Position numbers and translations under genes: made by a program. From assembly GCA_963559135.1 (NCBI GenBank), contig CAUWJP010000004.1, forward strand, positions 47,657-111,656: 64,000 bases of DNA, written 5' to 3'. Source of the DNA: Sellimonas sp963559135. GTDB lineage: Bacteria; Bacillota; Clostridia; Lachnospirales; Lachnospiraceae. Positions 42,201 to 50,315 of this stretch are shown one piece after another. How positions within the stretch are numbered: position 1 is the stretch's first letter; every line of letters starts with the position of its first letter. A model generated the notes under the pieces. It had not been told where the DNA came from, ran no database searches, and saw only the letters and a list, made by a program, of their open reading frames with translations.

Positions 42201-43856
42201 TTAAATTCTTTTTGCAATTTCGCGATTAATCCGGTTTCTAAGAGCAATCATGTAATGATCTGATTTTGGGAAGCGTTTGAATGTCAACGGCTCCGCCAGA
42301 TCTTCTTCAATACACTCCATGACGAAATCACGTCCTGCAAGTGATTCCAACAGCTCGCATGCCCGCAGATCCTGAAGCGCCTCTTCGTGCACCATCATGC
42401 GAATGGATTCTTCCGGATGCCGGTCCTCTCCCGGATATACAAGGAACGCATCTCCGGATGGGAATGCCCCGCCTGCATCCGTCACCTGATATGGATTGAT
42501 TTTCTCAAGTGAGAACTGGCTATTGTAGAAGTTGTATCCCCAGTGAAGAATTCCGATGATCTTATATTTATAAAGTTGCAGTCCATAGATCCGATTTCTG
42601 AGCGATGGCATGGACATAAACCGGTTGCTTACTTCATAGAACTGTCCTACACAGTAATATGTCCACATATCAGTCAGCCCGTGCCCCAGAAATTCTTCTA
42701 TCTCATTATTTCCCGGAATCGGCTTGTCTACAAGACCATGTTTGTAGAATTCATAGCTGGAAAGCGCATCAAACGTATGGAATCCGTCCAGAAGTCCGTC
42801 AATGGATTCTTTTGCCGCCCGGTAACTGTCCAGATGCTCTTCTCTTGGCTCATCAGAAAGGTGGAAGTAGGTCACCTGATCGATTCCCCATTCTTTCAAT
42901 TTCCGTGTCAGCTGAGGGAGCAGTGCATGGAGGAATTTCGTATATTCTCCAACTGCCGGCGTATGCCATCCGAAAATCTGCTTTTCCTCTCCATCCACCA
43001 TCGCCACAACTTTTGGCGCGTATTTTGCTCCCCACTGTGAGAACAGGTGACACATCTCGAAATACTCGATTCCGCAGGACTGACAGAGATCAACCCACTG
43101 TTTCACCCGATCAAATCCAAAGACATATTCCCCATTTTCCACCTTGACGTCCAGAAGCTGCGTTGTCGTACGCTCAACTCCCACCGCTGTATCCAGGGCC
43201 GGTGTAAAGAGCGGAGTGAGAATCATATTACATCCTCGTTTCACATACTCGTGAAGGTAATTTTCAATAATCTCCCAATGTTCCTCTGAAAATACCGGCA
43301 CATGGTAATAGTCTGCCAAACAGTCCAGATAAAACCATTCCGTATGCATGATCTTCTGTTTTGGAAGTACGGCATCATAAATGGTCACTTCGGTCTGTGC
43401 GCTTACAAGCGTCTCTTCATCCTTTTCCAGACTTACTGCAATAAGGTATGTTCCTGCTTTCACCTCTTCTGTGATCTCAATGTCGATCCAGATACTTCTC
43501 CATTTCTGTGGATAGATATCCACTTCATCATCTTTCAGTTCCTGCAGGAGATCCGGATATACGCCGGAATCCGTTCTCAGATAATTGTCATCCACGATCG
43601 GTCCACAGGTCCTTCCCACCGGAACGGCCTCCACCTTACGCACATGAATCTGGTCTTTCAGCTCTGAATCGATCCGCACTTTCACCCGGTTTTTCATAAA
43701 TCCAGTGCAGGTGCAGGCTACCTGAAAGGACACGGTCTCCCCTTTCAGTCCCGTCATTTTCATACACTCCGGCCTGTAAACCGGCCTTTCATCCGGGAAC
43801 ACTTTTTCCAGAGAACTTACAAGCCTCATCTCATAAACTGTCTCTTGCTTTATCAT
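42201..43856 (-). CDS. DUF4091 domain protein, GH123-like glycoside hydrolase
   Basis: 551 residues. An N-terminal beta domain (1-160) is followed by a TIM-barrel-like region with a candidate acid pair in YFHLSDEPREEH (about residue 315), as in the GH123/DUF4091 group of hexosaminidase-like enzymes. No signal peptide, so it acts in the cytoplasm on imported glycans. The ATG at 43856 has GGAGG seven bases ahead. A relic ABC sugar permease lies directly upstream, so this is the surviving end of a carbohydrate uptake operon. Confidence 0.75.
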   Translation of the reverse strand: MIKQETVYEMRLVSSLEKVFPDERPVYRPECMKMTGLKGETVSFQVACTCTGFMKNRVKVRIDSELKDQIHVRKVEAVPVGRTCGPIVDDNYLRTDSGVYPDLLQELKDDEVDIYPQKWRSIWIDIEITEEVKAGTYLIAVSLEKDEETLVSAQTEVTIYDAVLPKQKIMHTEWFYLDCLADYYHVPVFSEEHWEIIENYLHEYVKRGCNMILTPLFTPALDTAVGVERTTTQLLDVKVENGEYVFGFDRVKQWVDLCQSCGIEYFEMCHLFSQWGAKYAPKVVAMVDGEEKQIFGWHTPAVGEYTKFLHALLPQLTRKLKEWGIDQVTYFHLSDEPREEHLDSYRAAKESIDGLLDGFHTFDALSSYEFYKHGLVDKPIPGNNEIEEFLGHGLTDMWTYYCVGQFYEVSNRFMSMPSLRNRIYGLQLYKYKIIGILHWGYNFYNSQFSLEKINPYQVTDAGGAFPSGDAFLVYPGEDRHPEESIRMMVHEEALQDLRACELLESLAGRDFVMECIEEDLAEPLTFKRFPKSDHYMIALRNRINREIAKRI

Positions 43857-43879
43857 CACTGTTCCTCCATGGTTGATTT

Positions 43880-44110
43880 TTATTTGATTCCGCTCATGGT
43901 CATTCCCTTAATAAACTGTTTCTGAACAGAATAAAAATAATGATCATCGGCTTCATCATCATAGCTGCAGCTGCCATTGTAGCAGATAGGTCGGATATTC
44001 GGAAGTAGCATCTTCCAGTAAATCTGAAACGGCCCCGCTCCGTCAATCTTTGAAAGAAACACTGTAATCACTATGTTTGCACTCACTCCCACAACACAGA
44101 AAGATTCTAA
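43880..44110 (-). pseudogene. ABC sugar permease relic (MalG/LacG type)
   Basis: The minus strand keeps the cytoplasmic signature of sugar ABC permeases (KIDGAGPFQIYWKMLLPNIRP) and the family C-terminus (FIKGMTMSGIK). About 55 residues are missing between them. The intervening bases encode TMAAAAMMMKPMIIIFILF only in another frame. At least one deletion and two frame changes are needed, so it is dead. Confidence 0.7.
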
Positions 44111-44327
44111 ATCCATAGAGAAACAGAAATACAGAGAATCCCTCCCATAGGTGAAGGATTCTCTGTCCTGCTTTCTCTTCTGCTGAGTAATCGTATTTAT
44201 ATTCACCAGTGCTGCGGCCATTTTTCGTTTTGTCAATAATCCTACCTAGTATCTGTAATATTTCATCTATTACTATACTGTTTCGCCATAGTGGTAGCAA
44301 ATTGAAATTGCGAATAAATCGGGTCGT
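44111..44327. other. Spacer with an 11-bp perfect hairpin
   Basis: 44131-44141 pairs exactly with 44156-44166 (ACAGAGAATCC / GGATTCTCTGT) around a 14-base loop. There is no clear T tract. The rest shows no supported gene. It is probably debris between the decayed permease and the molybdenum operon. Confidence 0.5.
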
Positions 44328-45536
44328 TTATAGTTCATTTCTATAAATCACACCATAGCCCATTCCAACGTCCTCTCCTGTCATCACCATCTGCTTCACA
44401 GCTCTTTGCAAACTGGTCCGTTCCGGATAATTTTCCTTATCTTCCCGGATTTCTCCAAACACTCTTTCCTCGGCCTGCCGGAATGAATAGATGATCTTTT
44501 CCACTTTAAACCGGTTCTGAAATTTCATAATATTGCTCTGAGGTGTCAAGAGTTGCCGAAGTTTCGGGGAGAGCAGCCACGATTCGCAGTCATACATCGT
44601 ATATTCCGGTCCGAAAAACTGATCCGCTTCCTCGAAAGCTTTTCCACAGTCTTCATCCAAAAGTGGTTCTCCCTCCGGAATATGAACATGCAGAACCTTG
44701 TTTTCCAAATCCGTTTCAAACTGAAGCCTTCCAAGCCTGAAAATCTTCATCTGCATTGGAAGAGAAAGCCATCTCTCTTCTACGACACCCGGAACACCTT
44801 TCGTTTCCATACACCGTTTGTACCAGATCGTAAGATCATAAAAGGTATCGAAATAAATACGGTCGGAAATTCCTTTCTCTACAAATGCCGGATACAGATC
44901 ACATGCCAGACGCAGATACAAATAAAGGTAAAACTGCCCTTTATCCGCCCTTTTGTCCGCCTCCTCAAAAAATGTCTTTCTATCCTCGTAAAATAAGTTC
45001 TTCCAGCTCTGATAAACTTTCTCCGCCATTGAAAAGGATCTCACACAGTCTCTTCCCTCTTCCGGAAGCTGAATTTTCTCCATCAATGTTTCCAGTTCCA
45101 TCCTTTTTCTCCTCTCTATTCGTATCTTCTCTTCAATCCTGTCTGCAAGTTTTTCTACATCCGGCAACTCCTTCAGATCACGGCACCAATATTTCTCATG
45201 AGCCGCTCCCTTCATTCCCTCAATCAGAATCACATCCGCCTCCGGAAAAAAGGCTGTCAGTTCTTCCAGCTTCGTATTCCTTTGATTTTTGACAAGCTGA
45301 TATTTTCCAGAAGAAAAAACCGCTGAGGCATAAGCCCCTGCCTGATAATGCTTCCAGCTGTCGCTACCTTCCCGATCTGCCTCAAAATCATGCCCATCAT
45401 GCTTGATGGACGCCACTTTGAATCCTCTTCCTGTAAGAATCCGGATGAGTGCTTCCATCAGCGTCGTTTTTCCTGAATTTTTCTCCCCGACAATTCCAAA
45501 GAGCACCGGATGACCTGCTATATTCTGATATACCAT
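44328..45536 (-). CDS. MobB-acyltransferase (DUF5596-type) fusion protein
   Basis: 402 residues. Residues 1-145 are a MobB-like P-loop protein (Walker A GIVGEKNSGKTTL; VASIKHDGHDFEAD; LIEGMKGAAHE), an adapter for molybdopterin dinucleotide synthesis, about 25 residues shorter than usual before its last helix. Residues 146-402 match stand-alone clostridial acyltransferase-like proteins with an N-terminal DUF5596 region (YDLTIWYKRC, HVHIPEGEPL, SWLLSPKLRQLL). At Met146 (45101) AGGAG sits seven bases upstream, exactly the start of the free-standing family. The stop of mobB therefore appears lost, and both a fusion and a separate protein could be made. The start overlaps the moeA end by 19 bases. 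Confidence 0.75.
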   Translation of the reverse strand: MVYQNIAGHPVLFGIVGEKNSGKTTLMEALIRILTGRGFKVASIKHDGHDFEADREGSDSWKHYQAGAYASAVFSSGKYQLVKNQRNTKLEELTAFFPEADVILIEGMKGAAHEKYWCRDLKELPDVEKLADRIEEKIRIERRKRMELETLMEKIQLPEEGRDCVRSFSMAEKVYQSWKNLFYEDRKTFFEEADKRADKGQFYLYLYLRLACDLYPAFVEKGISDRIYFDTFYDLTIWYKRCMETKGVPGVVEERWLSLPMQMKIFRLGRLQFETDLENKVLHVHIPEGEPLLDEDCGKAFEEADQFFGPEYTMYDCESWLLSPKLRQLLTPQSNIMKFQNRFKVEKIIYSFRQAEERVFGEIREDKENYPERTSLQRAVKQMVMTGEDVGMGYGVIYRNEL

Positions 45537-46729
45537 ACCTGTTCTCCTTTTTCAATCCTCTCCCTGCCTTTCTCGATTTTTACCAGACAGTTGCACCCAT
45601 TCATAGAACTTAAAATCCCCGATTTTTCTTTATCCTGAGGAATAGTAATTCTGCCGAACTCTTCTCTTCCTCTGATGTAACGGTCTGTTTTGCAGGCTTT
45701 CTGAAATACTGTCATCAAGATTCCCGACTCTTCTTTTGGAAACAGTTCCTTACATTCAGAAAGGCATGCAACTGCATATCTTACGAGAAGCTCCATATGG
45801 ACCGCCGCTGCAAATGGATTGCCCGAAAGGCTTACAACCAGTGTCTCCTGTAAGACAGAACACACTGTCGGGGAACCCGGTTTTGCGAGAACACGCTCAA
45901 ACAGGAAGTCTGCCCCCTCCTGTTGCAGAACATCCTTTACCAGATCTTTTTCCCCTACGGAGACTCCGCCTGTCGTCACTATCAGATCCGCACATCCTAC
46001 CGCCTTTCTCAAGCTTGTCCGAATAGCCTCCTCCTCATCCGGCACTTCTTCTGCCAGCACAACTTCTCCTCCAAGCTCCCGAATTCGTTCCGCAATCATG
46101 TATAAACTGGAGTCGTAAATCTGTCCAGGACAAAGCGTTTTTCCCGGAAGACATAGTTCATTTCCTGTAGTCAATACCGCTATTTTTACTTTTTTTTGCA
46201 CCTTAACGGTATGGTACCCTGCTGCAGACGCAATACCAATTCTGAAAGCATCCAGCCTGGTTCCTTTCTCAATCAATAGATCCCCTTTCCGAAAGTCCTC
46301 TCCTGCCGGGCAGTAATTGTCGTATGCATTCTGGCTTTTCCTTATTCGTACTTCCTGTTCTTGACCATCAGTCTCTTCCTGCTTGACGACAGTATCTGCC
46401 CCATTTGGAATCGGTGCCCCAGTCATGATCCGCGCTGCTTCCCCCGCCCCGATTACCTGCTTCGAATATTCTCCAGCGCACAGTTTCTCTACAACCCGCA
46501 AACAAACCGGTGTTTCTTTTCCTGCATCCTGTATATCTTTTGCACGAACAGCATATCCATCATAGGGAGACCTTGGAAACGGCGGATTGTCCTGCCATGC
46601 CCGGATCTCTTCAGCAAGAATTCTCCCTCCCGCATCCATCAGGCTTACTTCCTCTGCTTCCACTTCCCTAGCAGCTACTTTTTTCATCCGTTCCTGCGCT
46701 TCTTTCACTGTCACTATCTTCCTGTCCAT
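45518..46729 (-). CDS. moeA: Molybdopterin molybdotransferase
   Basis: 403 residues with the family motifs NPPFPRSPYDGYAVRA, RIMTGAPIPNGADTVV, VLTTGNEL, TTGGVSVGEKD and SLSGNPFAA. It inserts molybdate into adenylated molybdopterin. It overlaps mobA by 62 bases and the MobB fusion by 19, so translation is coupled along the operon. Confidence 0.95.
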   Translation of the reverse strand: MDRKIVTVKEAQERMKKVAAREVEAEEVSLMDAGGRILAEEIRAWQDNPPFPRSPYDGYAVRAKDIQDAGKETPVCLRVVEKLCAGEYSKQVIGAGEAARIMTGAPIPNGADTVVKQEETDGQEQEVRIRKSQNAYDNYCPAGEDFRKGDLLIEKGTRLDAFRIGIASAAGYHTVKVQKKVKIAVLTTGNELCLPGKTLCPGQIYDSSLYMIAERIRELGGEVVLAEEVPDEEEAIRTSLRKAVGCADLIVTTGGVSVGEKDLVKDVLQQEGADFLFERVLAKPGSPTVCSVLQETLVVSLSGNPFAAAVHMELLVRYAVACLSECKELFPKEESGILMTVFQKACKTDRYIRGREEFGRITIPQDKEKSGILSSMNGCNCLVKIEKGRERIEKGEQVWYIRI

Positions 46730-47318
46730 CGTTCCTCCTTTGAAGCCTTCGATACTCCTGCTCTGTATTCAGATTGACGAGCTTTTCCAACTGCTTTGGT
46801 CCGTCCAGAAACGTATATTTCTTCGCTTCTTGTGTCTCAAACAAGCTCTTCATTCTGTAATTCCCTGCTGTGTGCTGCCGTTCCATAACGGGAATCATTT
46901 CTTTTGTATAAATACCAGGAAACGGTTCTGGCCCTGTCTCTGTCCGGTAAAATACCGGGCGGCCACTCCTCTCATATTCCCGGATCAGCGTTTCTACCAT
47001 CTCTTCATCAAGGCCAAACGTATCGCATGGAACAACAAACAGGGCTTCCTGAGGACATTTCAGAAGACCACTCAATATCCCTCCAAGCGGTCCGGCTTCC
47101 TTATAGAGATCCGTAATCCATCCTGCATTTCCCACGGTTTCTTTAGGGATCTCAGCCACCGAAATATAAAAGTCCTCCAGAGATCGAAGCGCCTCCATTA
47201 CCCATAGAGACAGATACTTCCCCTGATACCTCAGATAGAGTTTCTGACGTCCGCCCATCCTTTTTCCTCTGCCTCCCGCCAGAATGTACCCGGCCAGATC
47301 GTTTCTCTTTTTGCTCAT
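46668..47318 (-). CDS. mobA: Molybdenum cofactor guanylyltransferase
   Basis: 216 residues. LAGYILAGGRGKRMGGRQKL is the GTP-binding motif and VPCDTFGLD the metal site. It adds GMP to Mo-molybdopterin to give the MGD cofactor needed by the oxidoreductase two genes upstream. The start abuts the ferredoxin gene stop. The last 20 residues are encoded within the moeA start and are acidic and Ser-rich. Confidence 0.92.
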   Translation of the reverse strand: MSKKRNDLAGYILAGGRGKRMGGRQKLYLRYQGKYLSLWVMEALRSLEDFYISVAEIPKETVGNAGWITDLYKEAGPLGGILSGLLKCPQEALFVVPCDTFGLDEEMVETLIREYERSGRPVFYRTETGPEPFPGIYTKEMIPVMERQHTAGNYRMKSLFETQEAKKYTFLDGPKQLEKLVNLNTEQEYRRLQRRNDGQEDSDSERSAGTDEKSSC

Positions 47319-47753
47319 CTATTCTTTCTCCAGTGTAATTACATCCAGACAGCAGACGGAAACGCATGCCGGCTCTCGTCCTTCTTGCAGCCTCTCAATA
47401 CAGCCGTCACATTTCACTGCTTTTCTATTTTTATCCAGAAAAATCACATGATTCGGACACGCCATTTCACATGCTCCGCAACCTATACACTTCTGCTTAT
47501 CAACCAGAATCAATCCGTATTCCTGATCCCGGTAGAGCGCACCCTTCGGGCACACCTTTGCACATGTCCCGCAATGTGTGCAGCCTGGGCATATCTCATA
47601 TGAAAATCCCTTCTTCTCATCTGTCACCTTACGGATCGTCCGAAAACTTCTTGCATGAATCTCTTCTGCACCGTAATGTGCATCCAGACATGCCGTATGG
47701 CACGCATAGCATCCAACGCATCCTGCGGTATTAAACTTCAATCGATACGGCAT
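47319..47753 (-). CDS. Ferredoxin-like electron transfer subunit (four Fe-S clusters)
   Basis: 144 residues with 16 or so cysteines in repeated CxxCxxCxxxC groups (CVGCYACHTAC, CPGCTHCGTCAKVC, CIGCGACEMAC, CDGCIERL...CVSVC), the HycB/DmsB pattern with four 4Fe-4S clusters. It wires electrons to the adjacent molybdoenzyme and overlaps its end by 23 bases. No membrane anchor subunit follows. Confidence 0.92.
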   Translation of the reverse strand: MPYRLKFNTAGCVGCYACHTACLDAHYGAEEIHARSFRTIRKVTDEKKGFSYEICPGCTHCGTCAKVCPKGALYRDQEYGLILVDKQKCIGCGACEMACPNHVIFLDKNRKAVKCDGCIERLQEGREPACVSVCCLDVITLEKE

Positions 47754-49818
47754 TTTCTGTCACCTCCGCTTGTTTTTCTATTTTACAGAAATAACCTTTA
47801 TATCCCGGGAAACCGGTATAGGGATCCAGATAATTTCGGTCAATCAGATTGTTTGCTTCCCCTTTTTTATTTCCATGATAAATATAAACTATGCCCGGAT
47901 TTCCTGTAATGGAATACACGGCAGTTCCCTCCATCTTCCCTGCAGGAGAGGTCACTTTCACCGGATCTCCATCTGCGATTCCATAAGTCTTCCCGTCATC
48001 TGGATGAATCTCTACCATTGGGTTCGTTTCCAGACCGGAAAGCCATGGAAGCCGATACATTCTTGCATGGAAAAACTGGGGCTTTCTGGCTCCCGTATTT
48101 AAAATCAACGGATACTCTTTCCGTTCCACCTGATCCTGTTCCCGGAAATCTTTGTAAACAGGCAGCGGTTCGTATCCTCTGCTTTCCTTGTATTTCTCAA
48201 GTATCAGTGAAGAAAACTCCACCTTCCCGGACGGCGTATGAAACGGCTCATTCTCATAAGTCCGTTCTCTTGGCGGGAAGATCACTTTACCTTTCATACC
48301 GGCCGGATGCCTGCGAAGCTCATCCAGCGTCAGCCCCGACGGTTTCAGAATATAATTCATATATGATTCATAGCCACTAGTCAGCACCTCATCTTTTACT
48401 CCCATTCTCTTTGCCAGTTCGATAATAATTTCAATGTCATTCTTCGCTTCTCCAACAGGCTCCACTGCACGCTGATTCAATGCAAACATTCCTCCCCGAA
48501 GTGCTTTGACCTCCTCACGCTCAAATGTGGTGCAGGCAGGCAGCACCAGATCTGCCATTTTGGAAGAATCCGACCAAAACAGCTCCGTATTGACATAAAA
48601 ATCCAGCGTCCCAAGGGCTTTCTGTAAATACTCCGGCTGCGGCCACATCCGATGATTCAGCCCCATGGCAAAGACTGCCTTCAAAGGATACGGATCCTCC
48701 TCCAAAATATAGTCCGCAAGTCTCGTACACTGAGCCTCCTGACAAGGCAGATCAAACCATATCGGAAAATCTTTCTCTCCTATGGCCTCTTCTTCATTAT
48801 AACGGATGACTTTTCCAAACTCATTACACGGTGACGCAGGTCCCGGCACAGAACGGTTACCGCCCTCTATATCATAGTTTCCCGTCAGCGCAATCAGACA
48901 GAATACAGCCCGGTAGTTCTGAAAACCATTGATATGATGGACAATTGTAGAAACCGAAAACTGGATTCCCGAAGGCTTATTACAGGCATAGAGCCTTGCC
49001 GCCTCTCTTATCAAATTCGCATCCACCCCGGTAATCTCCTGCGCCTTCTCCGGCGTAAACTCCCGGACATAGTTCTTATATTCCTCAAACCCATGCACAT
49101 ACTTTTCCACAAACTCTTTATCATAAAGTCCCTCCTCAATAATCACATGGGCCATGGCAAGGGCAAGCGCTCCATCTGTCCCCGGCGTGATCTTCAGATG
49201 AATATCCGCATCCTTCACAGTCACTGTATTACGAGGATCCACCGCAATGATCTTCACCCCCCGCGCCTTTAAACTCCGATACATCTTTCCCATCGGTGTA
49301 TTAGAATGGAACAGATTACTCGACCAAAGCAAAAGCGTCTTTGTATGGGCCAGATCTGGAAAACAAATCCCATTTCCATAAACTGACTTCCACGCCAGAT
49401 CCGATGCCTGAAAACAGGTACTCGATTCCGTACAGTAATTTGGACTCCCAAACGCATTCGCAAGCCGCAGAAGCGCAGGCCTGTACCACTTCGGATAACC
49501 AGCATAAAACACCACAGATCTTGCCCCATACTGCGCCTTCACACGGTTCAGATTTTCCACAATCAAATCATACGCTTCCTCCCAGGAAATCCGCTCAAAC
49601 TCTCCACTTCCCCTCTCCCCGACACGCTTCATCGGATAAAGGATCCGCTCCTCATTATAAAGATACTGCTTAGACGCTGCTCCCTTGGAACAAAGCCCCC
49701 GGCTCTTTCCGTTCTCCACACGTCCCTCCACCGAAATAACCTGGCCATCCTCCACATAAACATCCATTGGACACCCTTTCGAACAAATTCCACAGAAAAT
49801 CTGCTTTTTCCCCATAAA
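47731..49818 (-). CDS. Molybdopterin (bis-MGD) oxidoreductase, catalytic subunit
   Basis: 695 residues of the DMSO reductase family. The N-terminal 4Fe-4S motif is CGICSKGC...GLCSKG. Conserved pterin-binding stretches (WSSNLFHSNTPMGKMYRSL, GLNHRMWPQPEYLQ) and the C-terminal cap (NTGARKPQFFHARMYRLPW; GIADGDPVKVTSPAG) are present. The segment around residue 130 (CTESSTCFQAS) offers a cysteine as likely Mo ligand. There is no twin-arginine signal, so it is cytoplasmic. I start at MGKKQIF (GGAG five bases ahead). The substrate is unknown. Formate, thiosulfate, acetylene hydratase-like and dehydroxylase activities are all compatible. Confidence 0.88.
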   Translation of the reverse strand, partial: FMGKKQIFCGICSKGCPMDVYVEDGQVISVEGRVENGKSRGLCSKGAASKQYLYNEERILYPMKRVGERGSGEFERISWEEAYDLIVENLNRVKAQYGARSVVFYAGYPKWYRPALLRLANAFGSPNYCTESSTCFQASDLAWKSVYGNGICFPDLAHTKTLLLWSSNLFHSNTPMGKMYRSLKARGVKIIAVDPRNTVTVKDADIHLKITPGTDGALALAMAHVIIEEGLYDKEFVEKYVHGFEEYKNYVREFTPEKAQEITGVDANLIREAARLYACNKPSGIQFSVSTIVHHINGFQNYRAVFCLIALTGNYDIEGGNRSVPGPASPCNEFGKVIRYNEEEAIGEKDFPIWFDLPCQEAQCTRLADYILEEDPYPLKAVFAMGLNHRMWPQPEYLQKALGTLDFYVNTELFWSDSSKMADLVLPACTTFEREEVKALRGGMFALNQRAVEPVGEAKNDIEIIIELAKRMGVKDEVLTSGYESYMNYILKPSGLTLDELRRHPAGMKGKVIFPPRERTYENEPFHTPSGKVEFSSLILEKYKESRGYEPLPVYKDFREQDQVERKEYPLILNTGARKPQFFHARMYRLPWLSGLETNPMVEIHPDDGKTYGIADGDPVKVTSPAGKMEGTAVYSITGNPGIVYIYHGNKKGEANNLIDRNYLDPYTGFPGYKGYFCKIEKQAEVTENAVSIEV

Positions 49819-49860
49819 CACTCCGCCTTTCTCTTCCCATCTAAACTTCATAGTACGTCT

Positions 49861-49890
49861 ATTATACGTCGGTACACTTCAGAGTGTAAA
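49861..49890 (-). promoter_or_regulatory. Promoter of the molybdenum operon with internal palindrome
   Basis: Minus strand TTTACA (49890-49885), 18-base spacer, TATAAT (49866-49861). TACACT/AGTGTA arms (49873-49878, 49883-49888) form an operator-like palindrome between the boxes. Confidence 0.65.
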
Positions 49891-49937
49891 ATAAGGTTTG
49901 TCTATTAGTTTATAGATTTCTTCTATCATCTATTAAT

Positions 49938-50073
49938 GGGGACGTGTTCCGATGTTTCGGAACCTGTCCCCGATGAAAAAAATCTGAAAATTTGAGTTTT
50001 GCTTTATTTTATGCGGGTTCCGGGCTTTTTTTGCTCATTTACGTCGTGTACCTTTGCATCGGAACACGTCCCC
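49938..50073. repeat. REPIN-like inverted repeat element
   Basis: Bases 49938-49954 (ggggacgtgttccgatg) recur as an exact inverted copy at 50057-50073. The left copy also forms its own hairpin (49938-49971, GGGGAC.../...GTCCCC). The 136-base unit has no coding frame. The GGGGAC...GTCCCC ends resemble REP sequences mobilised by RAYT transposases. It lies between the molybdenum operon and tRNA-Arg. Confidence 0.6.
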
Positions 50074-50081
50074 GATAATAA

Positions 50082-50111
50082 TAAAAAAAGAGTCCTGATG
50101 AATCAGAACTC
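50082..50111 (-). terminator. Terminator of tRNA-Arg
   Basis: Minus strand GAGTTCTGAT, tc, ATCAGGACTC followed by seven T residues, eight bases after the tRNA end. Confidence 0.85.
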
Positions 50112-50118
50112 TTATATA

Positions 50119-50192
50119 CGTGGGTTAGAGGATTCGAACCCCCGACCTTTTGGTCCGTAGCCAAACGCTCTATCCAGCTGAGCTAAACCCAC
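50119..50192 (-). tRNA. tRNA-Arg, anticodon ACG
   Basis: A complete cloverleaf on the minus strand: acceptor GTGGGTT/AACCCAC, D-arm with AGCTCAGCTGG, anticodon stem TTTGG/CCAAA with loop CTACGGA (anticodon ACG, wobble A probably deaminated to inosine), T-loop GTTCGAATC. The discriminator is G. CCA is not encoded. It reads CGN codons. Confidence 0.96.
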
Positions 50193-50315
50193 ACAATGTA
50201 GAATTATCTTTGTCGCTTTGGTGATCTGTTGTCCTCAGCAACAAAAACAATTCTACACGACATTCTCGTATTTGTCAACACTTTTTTTGTTTTTATTTTA
50301 TTTTAATTTCAACTT

